A stretch of 64,000 bases of DNA, taken from NCBI RefSeq assembly GCF_036884655.1, contig NC_088339.1:26741501-26805500 (forward strand). Direction: 5' to 3'. The number at the start of each line of letters is the position of its first letter. Positions within the stretch are counted from its first letter, which is position 1. This DNA comes from Musa acuminata AAA Group (taxonomy: Eukaryota > Streptophyta > Magnoliopsida > Zingiberales > Musaceae). Both the position numbers and the translations under genes were made by a program. The notes under the pieces were generated by a model, which saw nothing but the letters and a program-made list of their open reading frames with translations, searched no databases and had not been told where the DNA came from. This document shows, piece after piece, positions 46,773 through 57,797 of the stretch.

Positions 46773-46912
46773 ATTAATTTTGTTAAGTTTGAAATATTAA
46801 TTTAAAATATTAATTTTGTTAAGTTTGAAATATTAATTTTGTTAAGTTTCACGAAGCAATTAACTTATTAATTTTGTTAAGTTTGAAATATTAATTTAAA
46901 ATATTTAAGCCT
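46773..46912. repeat. AT-rich tandem repeat (TTAATTTTGTTAAGTTTGAA units)
   Basis: The block TTAATTTTGTTAAGTTTGAA followed by ATATTAAT occurs four times with small variations. The matching place in unit B (54175-54215) has only one or two copies, so the array expanded or contracted after duplication. Confidence 0.75.
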
Positions 46913-46917
46913 TATAT

Positions 46918-47810
46918 ATCTAAAGATACTAAAAGGGGGTGAATTAGTACTTACGAAAAAGTTGAAATGATTCGAAGATTTTCGTTCGAAACTCATATTG
47001 GAAAGGGGGTGAATTAGTGCTTTTAAAAAAGTTAAAACAATTCGAAGACTTTCGTTCGATGAAACTCGTATCGAAAAGAGAGGGAATTAGTGCTTTCGAA
47101 AAAGTTTAAATAATTCAAAAATTTTCGATGAAACCCATATCAAAAATACATTTAATTTCAAATATGAGTAAGAGTAGTGAGCAAGTAAATCAGTTAGTAA
47201 TAAGAATGAAAAGTATAAAGAAAAAGGCAGATCGATTTATAGTGATTCGGTCATCCTGACTACAATCACTCTGGATTCCTCTTCCCTCGACGTCATCGAC
47301 TTTCATTATCGATCTTTTTTTCAACGGATAACTACCCTTATTATAATCATTTTCTCATTTTTAATAAGTGATTCTCACAGCTCCCTTATAATAACCTATA
47401 AGCTTTAAGGAGGAAAGAACTTAACAAAATTTATACTTAGAATTACAAGTATTTTATGCTCTTTTCTCGCTATCTCTAAGTAAGAATGAGTGAGGTATTT
47501 ATAAGCCCAAAATGTCTTAAAAAATAGAGCTAAAAATTTAAATATATAGATTTTTAAGGTACTGACTGTACCACCGTCTACCACCTTGTGCACTGACAAT
47601 GCCACCGTTTGATATAGTCTAGAAGACTGTATTTGGATGGTACCATCACTTGACACTGGACAGTATCACCACTGACCTTGATGGTACTATTATTAGATTT
47701 TTTTTTATGAAAAAATAAACTTTGTACTTTCAAACTCATAGGTGGTATCATTACTGGGCTTAATCTTCCAATACCCCAATAAGCCCCTAATCAAGTTTGA
47801 CATCAAATAT
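46918..47810. repeat. LTR-like insertion between the duplicated units
   Basis: Unique to the junction of units A and B. It starts with three tandem copies of a ~70-bp block (46934-47146), each beginning GGGGGTGAATTAGT or similar. A stretch follows around 47230-47300 that I associate with plant LTR retrotransposon ends (GTGATTCGGTCATCCTGACT). No gag-pol is present, so at most a solo LTR or fragment. The exact ends were not determined. Confidence 0.4.
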
Positions 47811-48258
47811 AAACCGTCTCGATTAGCAAAGGTAAAATGGCTGTATCATGCCAATGGAGGCTCTCATGGTGCATAACGTTCTCTCAGTTCTTCCAATAGG
47901 CCCGATGAACCCCTAATCAACTTGACATGGCTGCATCAGCTGCGCCTGCTGTGTTTGGAGGTGGCCTGTTGGGGTACGTTCGTTATATATGACTGCACTC
48001 ATTACTACCTGCATCATGCACATCACATCCATCCAAACACCCAGCTAAACATCTGAAGGTGAGAAAGAAAAGGATTGCATTTTGTTTTGGCAACCTCGGA
48101 TGTGGTTCTGAAGAGGAAAAATGCTGCTTCTTTTGTACAGCGCTACCATCTAAACCATCACTTCAAAGTTCAAAACAAGGGGTTTGGAATAACTTCTTCA
48201 CTCTGGGACAATCTTTGGCACATTGCCACCAGCAAAAACCTCTCATCAGAAAAACTGA
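47811..48258 (+). pseudogene. FAH pseudogene fragment (exons 5-6 only)
   Basis: Copy of FAH from just before exon 5 to the stop. Exons 1-4 are absent. Within exon 5 the start is replaced by a foreign ~38-bp patch (47892-47930), a 4-bp CGTT insertion follows GGGGTACGTT, and further small insertions occur at CATGCACATCACATCC. In exon 6 two bases are missing at GGGACAATC (GGGACATCATC in the parent). Each breaks the frame, so no hydroxylase can be made; the His boxes HYYLHH and HLNHH are still readable in pieces. Confidence 0.9.
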
Positions 48259-49182
48259 TTCTTTTGGACAATGCAAGAATAGCTTGTAATTTATTGAGGT
48301 TAGCCTCCTTCCTTTATTCACTAAAACAGTTTTACATTAACCACGATGCCATCTGTTCTCATATATTCATTATTCATTCTTTTTTTTCTTTTTTTTTCAG
48401 ATTCCCTACTGTTCTCTTTGGTGGTTCCTTTTTTTTTTCCTGCATATCCCAAATAAATAAACAATGCTCTCCAATTCTTTCCTTGGATACATCACAGATC
48501 AGTGCCCTTGATCATCATGTATTGAGGACATTATTTGATGAAAGCTACCTTGTGTATTAAACCGGTTTATATGGAAACATGAGTTTTTAATTGGTCAGTA
48601 ATTTGTTCATGGTCTGCATCCTAATCCAACTCTTCATCATGCAGAACTCTATCTTCAACTTTTCCTGTTAAGACACTGTACGGTGATGAATGTCGTGTTT
48701 AGCAGAGGTGGAAAGGAAAATAAATGAATCAAAATAGAAGATGTGTATAAGTTATAGTCCAATCCACAAGTGAAAATGAGGCTTAAAGACTAGAAAGATT
48801 TTTCTTGGTATGAGTGGAGTACTATAAATCCTGTAATGAGTGTTACGGCAAAGATTGTGACACTCAGTGAGAAGATTTCTTGTCATGTGTTATGCAAATG
48901 TTATTACACATCACAGATGGTGGAATTCTTTTACATATTTTCATAGATGATTCATGGCAAATAGAATCTATTCAATAAACAACGCTACAGTGTAGCTTAT
49001 GGCAAAAACAGTGTCGAACAATACTGCTGGCTAAATGTTAATTAGAGCTTATAGAATTCAGAAAGACAAATCGATAGTCCTTGCAAAAATTAAAATCATG
49101 TCACCAGTGGATTATGGAAAAACATGCAAACCATGAGCCCAATACATACTGCCTGATACTAATGGTGAACGCTCCCGTCGGC
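48259..49182. other. Spacer between the FAH fragment and RLP3
   Basis: Near-copy of 40702-41684, about 60 bp shorter because of small deletions (for example around 49050). No gene. Confidence 0.6.
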
Positions 49183-52100
49183 TTAGTCAACTTGACCTCC
49201 TACCAGTAGCTTCCTCTTGAACATTGCCACATTCAGTACCAGCACCACATAGAGCCTATCACACATGCTATCAATAGCTTGGAAGTAAGCAATCCTCCAT
49301 CTCGAGTTCAATAAGATGCTTCCACAAATCGTCCAAAATCCCACGATAAATCCTACCGCACGGCACATGTATAGCCAAATACTTTCAAGTCTATCATTAG
49401 ACTTTTCATTTTCCTCTTCTTCTTTATCTTCTGTAGGCATATCATCTGTACAATTTTTGGCAAGAGGAGAACCACAAAGATCTGAATTGCCGGCATAGAT
49501 TGATGGATCAGTAAACGTTTGTAATTGGCTACCCGTGGGAATTCTACCTGAAAGATTGTTATATGACAAGTTCAAATAACTCAGGAAATTTAACGCCGCC
49601 AATGTTGAAGGAATTGCTCCAGACAAATTATTTCTGGAGAGATCAAGAATTTCTAATTGTTGCATTCCATTAATGTTGCTCGGTATCTCCCCTGTTAGGT
49701 AATTTCTAGATAGATTTAAGCTCCGTAATCCATGCAGATTTCCCAACTCCTCAGGGATGTATCCAGACAAACTGTTATTGGAGAGATCAATAACTTTATC
49801 AAATGAAAGCAGTCTTGTAGTATACTCTAGTTCACTCCCTTTTATGAAGAGCCACATTACATCGTCATAGCTGAAGCTATAGTTATAGAAGTATGAATTA
49901 TATGAAGAAGAGCCTCTCAATGCACTGAAGTTGCCGAAGCTACGTGGTATTGATCCTGAAAGAGCATTATTCGAGAGATCCAATATCTGCATGGATATAA
50001 GATGAGATAATTCAGGAATGCTTCCATTGAAGGCATTTGAGCGTAAACTGAGAGTCTTTAGATATGACAGGCTTTCTCCGATCCAAACTGGTATATTTCC
50101 GATGAAATTGTTGTAAGCCAAATCAAGAGTAACCAAGTTCGTACAACCTTTTAAAGAAAGAGGAATTTGTCCTATTAAATTATTGTTACTCAGATGCAGT
50201 GATTGTAGGCTTTGCAAATTGCTGAGAGAGTCAGGAATTCTTCCTTGTAATTTGTTGCTCGATACATCCAAAATAAACAAACTCGAGGAATTTTTCCAGC
50301 AATTAGGAAGCTCTCCTGATAAATTATTTTTTGAAAGTCGAAGCACTAGCAAATACTTATTTTGGCAAAACGACAAGGGGATGCTCCCACTCAAATGATT
50401 CATAGATAAATCAAACCAATCTAATATTTGCATTGTGTTTGACATTTTTGATGAAAGATGACCCGAGAACGAGTTATTTGAGAGATCCAAATAATAAGTT
50501 TGCTTTGAAAAATGTTGTGGCAGCTCACCAGCAATCTTATTGCCAGAGAGATCTAAAAACTGAAGATGTGGCATGATGTTTGCGATTCTCGGAGGAAGAT
50601 GGCCTGAAAGCGAGTTGTTTGAGAGATCCAAATATATTAGGTTTGGAAGATATTGTGGCACATCACCGCTAATCTCATTATTGGAAAGATACAAATACTC
50701 GAGGGAGGAAGGAAGCCAGTTGGGAATCCTTTCTTTGATACTTGTACTTGATAAATCTAAACCACGAAGAGCTGTTTGCAATTGGAGCCATTTCGGAAAA
50801 TGAGGCCTCGGCACTATTTGGCAGAACATCATATAGAGAGTTTGAAGTTGAAAAGGAGGGATCCAGTCATCACCTTTATTCAAATCAATATAGTTATAAG
50901 AAATGTCCAAAAACTTTAAACTCGATAATTTAGCAAAGTGGACCTCTGACAAGCGAAATGAGTTATTAGAGAGATCCAAATTGATAAGGCCCTTCAGTCC
51001 TCCGATGCCTTCTGAAATCGACCCGTTCAAATCGTTGGAGTATAAAAACAAAGATTGCAGCGATGATAGATTCGCAAGAGAAGCAGGCATTGATCCATAA
51101 AGGAAGTTATATGAAAGATCAAGAGACTTAAGATTCTTGAAGTTCCCCAACCAATTCGGCAAGGAACCCCTCAAGTGGGTGTCGCCGAGATCCAATTCCT
51201 CTAAGCTAAACATTAGGCATCCAGAGAAAACCGATTCTAGATTGGACAGCACATCGTTGATTGGTACCTCTTCTATGTCGAGAATTTGGAGCTTGCAGAG
51301 GTTGGATAGAGCTTCTGGTCTCAAGTCGTCATGGAACATATTATAAGACAAGTCGAGTTGCCTGAGATTTGTCAAGTTGGCAATAGAATCAAGAGTTTGC
51401 CCATATAGGTAATTCGACCCAAGAGAAAGCACCTCGAGGCTGGTTATGTTAAACAGCCAGTCTGGCACAGTAGAGTTGATCAAGTTACCGTACAAATTTA
51501 GAGTTGTAAGAGATGTGAAGTTGACATGTGGTAGCGAAGGAGGAAAGGTCCTCAAGTCACAATAAGCCAATTCAACCACTTGAATACGAGAGAGCGCGTT
51601 CAGTGCTTGTAACCAGTTGGACACATTTCTAAAACTAACCTGATTCATGTTAAGGTGCTGTAGAGAAGTCAAACGAGAGATCCATCCAATGTTTTCGATG
51701 TATAAAAATTTGTAAAAATCATCATCCGAGTAGAAATTGTAAGAAAGATCGAGTTGGTGCAAGATGGAGAGATTTCCCAGCTGATCAGGTACTTTACCTC
51801 CGAAGCCTGCTCCTGAGAGATTAAGATATGTTAGTCTTGCAAAGGATCCCAAGAACTCTGGGATACGATTTCCTTCAAAGTTGTTGCCGCTAAGATCCAA
51901 ATGATTAAGGTGTTGGAGAGAAAGCAATGATGGAGTTATGCCACCGTGCAGTGCCCATCTGCATCCATCATCATCATCGAAGTTAGTCTCAGAGCAACCC
52001 ATGTCTGAGGCATCTGACTGATGTCTATTGCGAAGGTGGAGCTCGATAACATGGCCAGTGACGTTGCTGCAGCGGATTCCTTCCCAACTACAACAATCCT

Positions 52101-52278
52101 CCCCAACCCAGGAAGAAAGACGATGGGAAGGATCACGGAGTCGTTGCTTGAACTCCATGAGGGCTTTCCTCTCTGTCTCTTGACAGCGGATCATGGAGAA
52201 ACCATCCGAGATCCCGAGCTCAATGCAAAGCACGGCAAGAGAGAAGACGATCACAAGGAGAGGGGATCTCCCACCCAT
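49183..52278 (-). CDS. LRR receptor-like protein RLP3 (duplicate of RLP2)
   Basis: Intronless 1,031-aa receptor-like protein with the same plan as RLP2: signal peptide, LRRNT with CCSWEGIRC, LRR array, island at about 784-825 (SSYNSYFYNYSFSYDDVMWLFIKG), four terminal LRRs, acidic EDKEEEENEKS stretch, membrane helix at about 960-985, tail FKRKLLVGGQVD. No kinase. It is nearly identical to RLP2 at the N-terminus and in the last LRRs and tail. It differs by an inserted DFYKFLY-type heptapeptide near residue 185 and by many changes in mid-array LRRs and in the island, the parts that usually contact ligand. The frame is fully open, so the gene could be functional, but its TATA element differs from that of RLP2. 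Confidence 0.95.
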   Translation of the reverse strand: MGGRSPLLVIVFSLAVLCIELGISDGFSMIRCQETERKALMEFKQRLRDPSHRLSSWVGEDCCSWEGIRCSNVTGHVIELHLRNRHQSDASDMGCSETNFDDDDGCRWALHGGITPSLLSLQHLNHLDLSGNNFEGNRIPEFLGSFARLTYLNLSGAGFGGKVPDQLGNLSILHQLDLSYNFYSDDDFYKFLYIENIGWISRLTSLQHLNMNQVSFRNVSNWLQALNALSRIQVVELAYCDLRTFPPSLPHVNFTSLTTLNLYGNLINSTVPDWLFNITSLEVLSLGSNYLYGQTLDSIANLTNLRQLDLSYNMFHDDLRPEALSNLCKLQILDIEEVPINDVLSNLESVFSGCLMFSLEELDLGDTHLRGSLPNWLGNFKNLKSLDLSYNFLYGSMPASLANLSSLQSLFLYSNDLNGSISEGIGGLKGLINLDLSNNSFRLSEVHFAKLSSLKFLDISYNYIDLNKGDDWIPPFQLQTLYMMFCQIVPRPHFPKWLQLQTALRGLDLSSTSIKERIPNWLPSSLEYLYLSNNEISGDVPQYLPNLIYLDLSNNSLSGHLPPRIANIMPHLQFLDLSGNKIAGELPQHFSKQTYYLDLSNNSFSGHLSSKMSNTMQILDWFDLSMNHLSGSIPLSFCQNKYLLVLRLSKNNLSGELPNCWKNSSSLFILDVSSNKLQGRIPDSLSNLQSLQSLHLSNNNLIGQIPLSLKGCTNLVTLDLAYNNFIGNIPVWIGESLSYLKTLSLRSNAFNGSIPELSHLISMQILDLSNNALSGSIPRSFGNFSALRGSSSYNSYFYNYSFSYDDVMWLFIKGSELEYTTRLLSFDKVIDLSNNSLSGYIPEELGNLHGLRSLNLSRNYLTGEIPSNINGMQQLEILDLSRNNLSGAIPSTLAALNFLSYLNLSYNNLSGRIPTGSQLQTFTDPSIYAGNSDLCGSPLAKNCTDDMPTEDKEEEENEKSNDRLESIWLYMCRAVGFIVGFWTICGSILLNSRWRIAYFQAIDSMCDRLYVVLVLNVAMFKRKLLVGGQVD

Positions 52279-55200
52279 GGATGGATATTAGAGGGTCTAA
52301 CTAACTTTCTTATTACCATGTAGCAGGCAGCAGTCCATGTGTGTGTCTTTGTATGAATATTCTGCTCTAGTCTCTTGTGAACATGAACATTAGGACTATG
52401 GACTTGGTGGATGCTGGATATCCATAGATAGATATCGTTATTCCGCTGGTAGTCAAAGTCGCCTGAGGTGAGAATCATTCAACACTCGATGGAAATTGGG
52501 TGCCGTAGAGAGGCCGGGAAGCTTTTCCTCCACACTTTACACGATCGTGATCTCAATTTGGAGTTTCATACCTTTGCTCATATATCAAGATTATATTAAG
52601 ATTTACGAATACGATGATGGTTCCATCAAAATGATTTTTTATGTATCACATATCTAGATTATAACTTATTTGGAGATTCAAGATTATAACTTATTTAGAG
52701 CGAAGTTTTGTAGAAATATGATCCTAAAGTAGTCACAGAGGAGGAAAAGGTGGTCGTTCAAATTCACCGCATCCTACAAAACTGATCATACGAGGCTGCT
52801 TAATGCGTGTTTTCGAGTCAACATATGCCTGTTGTGTAGAAGACATTTCTTCACTTAAAACTTTGATCAAACAAAAGAGCTCCTCAAAATTGTTATCATA
52901 TACTTGACTCAATTAATCTGTCTAATCTTTAGAAAACTATAACCAAAGAAAAAAGCTATTAAAATCACTGTCATTTACTTTGACTCAATTATGATGTTTA
53001 ATCTTCTAAAATAGATAAGAAATTTGATAATTAAGATGGATGGTTACGTGTCATGACTTTATAAAATATCATGGTCAGTAAAGTCATGATTTACAAAGAT
53101 GAGAAAGGTACTCCCAATGCCATGTAGAAGATATGTATTCACTTAAAAGACACCAAAACTAAAAAAAAGCTATTTAATTCACTAGGAATTACTTGACCTA
53201 ATTAGTTTGCGATCTTTGAATTAGAGGCTATTTTCACAGATTTTATCGACATTAATATTTATCGGAGGCTGTAAAAATTCGAGAGTTTCAAATATTTGTA
53301 ACAAGACTTTTAGAAAAAGCAAATCTAAAATTTTAATGATCCAATACAGAGCAAGCCAACTTCATTCATTTGTAGAAAATATATAGTGAAGCTCGTTGTG
53401 TGAAGCTAGTTGTGCCAATCCCATTTCAATATGATTACAGACTTGGCCTTGCAAAATTAGCTGATAAATTTGCATGGCTACGACATTCCATTTATCATAT
53501 GTTATAGGAGTTATTAAACACTACTTGTCTTTCCAAAGGACTAACTTTTCTCCGTGTGAAACAAGGAAATTTATGGATGTTCTGACTATAGATAAATAAA
53601 TATAAAAAATTATACTCAAAATCACTAATTGACCTACTTTGTCTATTCTATGAATGAATAATCAATGGAAAAAATGCACTTAAAATCAATCTTTATGATT
53701 TATGATAAATATTTATAATGTCACACATGTTATTAGATATTGTGAATAGAGTGAGAGAGTTTGAAATAATCGTAGAACATATCTTGCATGTAGTGTCATG
53801 AATCAAAAGTTCATTCTCGAATCAATATGATTGAATTATTGGACTCAATTTTCCAATCCACTGTTTGATTAAGATTTTAAGATTCTAAGACTAGTGACCT
53901 ATGTCTTGTGTTATGAATGTAATAGTATGGATTATGTATATTTTATTATTATTAATTTAAACTTAAATATTTTGGATATTTGGTTTCCACTCAATAATTT
54001 GATAGGTTATATTGATTCATCAATTCGGATCATGATAAATCAGATCGTGATTGAGGTATTAAAATAATATAGTTTTTTTGTTAGTGATTAAATTAAGCAT
54101 AAATTGGATTGTTGGCGAGTGTCTTTCATTAACAAAGCAATGATACAACTTAAATATATCAATCCGAGATAATTAATTTATTAATTTTGTTGAGTTTAAA
54201 ATATGGATCTAAAATATTTAAGCCATGTATTCCCATTTAAAAATTTCAAGTCAACATGACAGTCCGTCGTATTGTTTAGGAGAAATCTATTCAATGGAAA
54301 GATACAAAAAATTACTTAAAACTACTATCATTTACTTGACCCAATTATTATTATTTATTTATTTTGGAACAAAAATACGTGTATAAACTACTCAAAATCA
54401 CTATTATTTACTTGATCCAATTAATTTGTCTAATCTTTTAAAGGAGTTGCAAGCTTCGCGTTAAGTTTATTACATATAGCAAACTTCTTATTTGTATCTT
54501 TCTCAAATGGATTATTAAGCAATCATTTAAATTGCTTATCCTTTTTTATCAGCTACCATCTATCTACAATCGGGTATTGTGTTAAACAATCTATTCACGT
54601 AAGGGAATCAAGGAAAGTTATTATGAATCATCATCATTTATTTGACCTAGTAAATTTCACTTAAATAATTGTTATTTGCCTGACTCAACTAATATGTTGA
54701 ATGATTCAATTAAATAGTGATCGTGATCTCAATTTGAAGTCTCCTACTTGACGTTCAATGTGGTTTTCGAGTCAACCCATGTGTGTTGTGTATAAACCAT
54801 TCGTTACTTTACCAAAAACAAGACTGTCATTTACTTGACCAAAGAAAAAAAAGCAACTAGAAATCACTGTCATTTACTTTACTCAATTACTATGTTTAGT
54901 CTTCCAAAGCAGATGAAACATATAATAACGAAGATCGATGGTTACGTGTGTCATGACATTATAAAATATCATCATTAGAAGGGCTATGATTTAAAAAAAT
55001 GAGAAAGATACTCCGTCGTGTTGTGCAGAAGATATGTATTTATTGAAAAGACAATAAAGAAAAATGCTACTCTAAATCACTATCATTTGCCGAATCTTTG
55101 AAACAGTAGCTATTTGTACAGCTCACATGGACGTCGATCTTTATCGCAGGATGTAGAGATCTAATCGGAGTTTCAAATATTTGTGACAAGACTTTCAGAA

Positions 55201-55690
55201 AAAGCAAATCTAAAATTTTAATAATCTAATGCATTTGCATGGTTATAACAATTCCTATTATTATTTTTAGTAGAATCATCAAACATTAAATGCATCATCA
55301 ATCAGCTACTCATCTTTCCAAGGGACTAATTTCGCCAGTGTAAAACGGGGAAACTTGCGGAGGTTCATTGACTATAGAAAAATATAAAGAGAAATATACT
55401 CAAAATCACTATCATTGACTTGACCCATTTACTTTGCCTATTCGATGAAAGAATAACCAAAGAAAAAAAAATCACTTAAATCACTCTCATTTCACTCTCA
55501 TTTACTTGATCAAACGAATGTGCTTAAGGTTCCAAACAAATTTATCAATAAAGAATATCATTTTTATAAATATTTGAAATGTCACACATGTTGTTGAAAA
55601 TTGTACATGGAGTGGGTTGTTCCCACAGCTTACGTCCACATCAATCATTAACCAAAGAATGTAGAGATTTAAAGAGAATTTGAAATAGTC
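52279..55690. other. Upstream DNA of RLP3 and further repeat copies
   Basis: 52.28-54.22 kb matches the RLP2 upstream DNA. 54.57-54.72 kb is a partial copy of the ~300-bp satellite seen at 57.8 kb. 54.72-55.69 kb is a third, more diverged copy of the RLP upstream segment (the TCATGACTTTATAAAATATCATGG-type block recurs near 45545, 53050 and 54950). No gene is supported. Confidence 0.6.
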
Positions 55691-55734
55691 ATAGGACATG
55701 TATCACAAACGGTGTCGTGAATGAAAAGTTCATT

Positions 55735-56880
55735 TGAGTCAATATATGAGAAAGTTTGCGGATGCTCACCATCACATACATGTTATCAAAAAGCTTGAGA
55801 ACATATATGTTATCTAAGTCAATGTGTGAGAAAAAATGCACACGAAGCCTCTCGTACATGTTATCAAAAGCTTGAAAGTAAACAATCCTCCATCTCATGT
55901 GAAGCATGAGGCTTCCATAAATCGTCCAAAATCCCACGATAGATCCCAGTGCAGTCCACATGAACAGCCAAATTATTTCAGTTCTACTCCCAGAGTCCTC
56001 TTTGTTCTCTTGTTCAGGATGTTTTGCCAGGTCATCTGTACAATTTTTTTTGGGAGAGGAGGCCCACAAAGATTTGGATTACTGATATAGATAGTTGGAT
56101 CATTTAAAGTTTGTCATTGACTACCAGTGGGGATTTTACCCGAGAGATTATTATATGACAAGTTTAAATCATTCAAGAAGTTTAAAGCTACCAAGGTCGA
56201 AGGAATTGTACTCGAGAGATTGTTTGTTGAGAGGTTGAGGATCTCTAGTTATTGCATTCCATCAATGTTGTTTGGTATCTCCCATGTTAGGTAATTCCCA
56301 TATAGATTTAAGCTCCGCTGATCATGTAAATTTCCCAACTCTCTAGGGATGCACCCAGACAAATCATTATTGGAGAGATCAATAACTGTATCGATCGAAA
56401 GTACCGTATTCGCGTTCACTTCCTTTTGTGAAGAGTCATATGTGATCCTCAATTAATACTATTTTATGATAAAACTCATCAAAATTGTAGGAGAAATTGT
56501 GGAAATTATAGGAGAACCTTTCAAGGCACTAAAATTGCCAAAGCTATTTGGTATTGTTCCCGAAAGATAATTATTTGAGAGAGCCATTATCCGAAGAGAT
56601 GTAAGATGAGATAACTAAGGTTATACTTTGTAAATTGTTGAGGGAGTTGGGAATTCCTCGTTGTAATTTATTTCTTGATAAGTCTAAGATTACTAAACTT
56701 GACGAATTTTTCTAACAATTAGGAAACTCTCTCAAAAAATTAATTTTAGAAAGCCGAAGCATTACTAAAGACTTGATTCGATAATAAGAGAAGAGGATCA
56801 AGGACATATCAAACCATTTTAAGCTTAGTAGTGTTTGAGATTCTCAGTAAAAAGATGCCTAGAGAAAAAGTAGTTATATT
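55735..56880 (-). pseudogene. RLP4: decayed LRR receptor-like protein relic, C-terminal part only
   Basis: Minus-strand pieces align with the 3' third of RLP2/RLP3. 56249-56452 holds IDLSNNDLSGCIPRELGNLH; 55850-56069 holds the juxtamembrane and membrane segment (NCTDDLAKHPEQENKEDSGS, IVGFWTIYGSLML, WRIVYFQAFDNM). Short LRR scraps extend to about 56880. Stops and frameshifts separate the pieces, a stretch of LRRs is deleted near 56620, and the N-terminal two thirds are missing. It carries its own copy of RLP upstream-type DNA on the low-coordinate side. Not expected to encode a receptor. Confidence 0.85.
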
Positions 56881-57797
56881 TGTGTTCAAATAATTGGATC
56901 TTAAAATCAACTAATATCTATTGTTAACAGTGCCGAGGAAATCGCTTGGTTCCTTACTGTCATTATTTCTGATGTAAAGTTTTTGACGGCCAAGCTTCAA
57001 TTCATTGCTCTCAGTTTTATCCTAGGGCTCTCAACAGCAAGGCTCATTAGCTTGCTGCTTTTGGTAGAACCATTGGGTTCTCATCTTTCTGCAAAGTGAG
57101 TTATTCTGATATATCGCCTAATTCTCTTGTTATTTTTTTAATTTTAATGAAAGTTATTACTGTTTCAATAAAAAAAATTAATTTTATGGGATGGAGCTTT
57201 TGATTATATTATACAACGTGATGGCTCATTCTCTTCTCTTGAATTCACTATAGGTATTAAGTCTGCTTCAAGACAAAACGCACAATCCATTGATGGCTGA
57301 AGCACTTGCAATGTTGAAAAGGCTCCAGCCATAACGCTGAGATTAAGTTGAGGATGGACAATTTACACTCTTTCGATCTCAAATATAATTACCCGAATGT
57401 GTTTTTTTGTTTTTGATGAAGATGACAGATACTTGTCTTTTCAATGAATGGATTTTTCCTAGATAATACGACATTTGAGATGACTTATTGCTTATGTTAG
57501 TATGCACTAATTATTAATATACTATTGAAGATGGCGTTGTAATTGTCTAGGAGACGTATTAATTAACCCCAATGAATATAAATTATACTTGTCACGAATT
57601 AATTATATTTGTACTTTTCCTAGACGCTAGTTTTCTTATTAATATACGTTGCAGATTCTTCAACGTGGCAATATTTTCTTATTTCTATTAACTCAAAAGC
57701 ATTTCTTATCTTTTTTTATCAACTACCACATCTTTTTATTGGCTCAAAATTTACAATAAAAACAGGAAAGACCTTCCGTCTACAATTGGGTATCGTA
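56881..57797. other. Spacer with an unidentified short coding-like remnant
   Basis: The plus strand around 56935-57100 reads a hydrophobic stretch (SDVKFLTAKLQFIALSFILG) before a stop. It looks like degraded coding or transposon sequence, but I cannot identify it. The rest is AT-rich. Confidence 0.3.

Larger units (their letters stand above)
40275..46917. repeat. Segmental tandem duplication, unit A (FAH 3' end + RLP2 + upstream DNA)
   Basis: From AAACTGTCTCGATTAGCAAA (40275) onward the sequence is repeated from 47811, with near-identity through the FAH 3' end, the FAH-RLP spacer, the RLP gene and about 2 kb upstream of it. Both units lose similarity after ATATTTAAGCC (46917 here, about 54225 in unit B). 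Same orientation, so unequal exchange or tandem duplication is the likely origin. Confidence 0.85.
47811..54225. repeat. Segmental tandem duplication, unit B (FAH fragment + RLP3 + upstream DNA)
   Basis: Direct partner of unit A. Colinear blocks include the FAH intron poly-T stretch (40827-40840 and 48380-48397), the FAH-RLP spacer, the complete RLP coding sequence and roughly 2 kb upstream. Differences are scattered substitutions and small indels. Confidence 0.85.
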
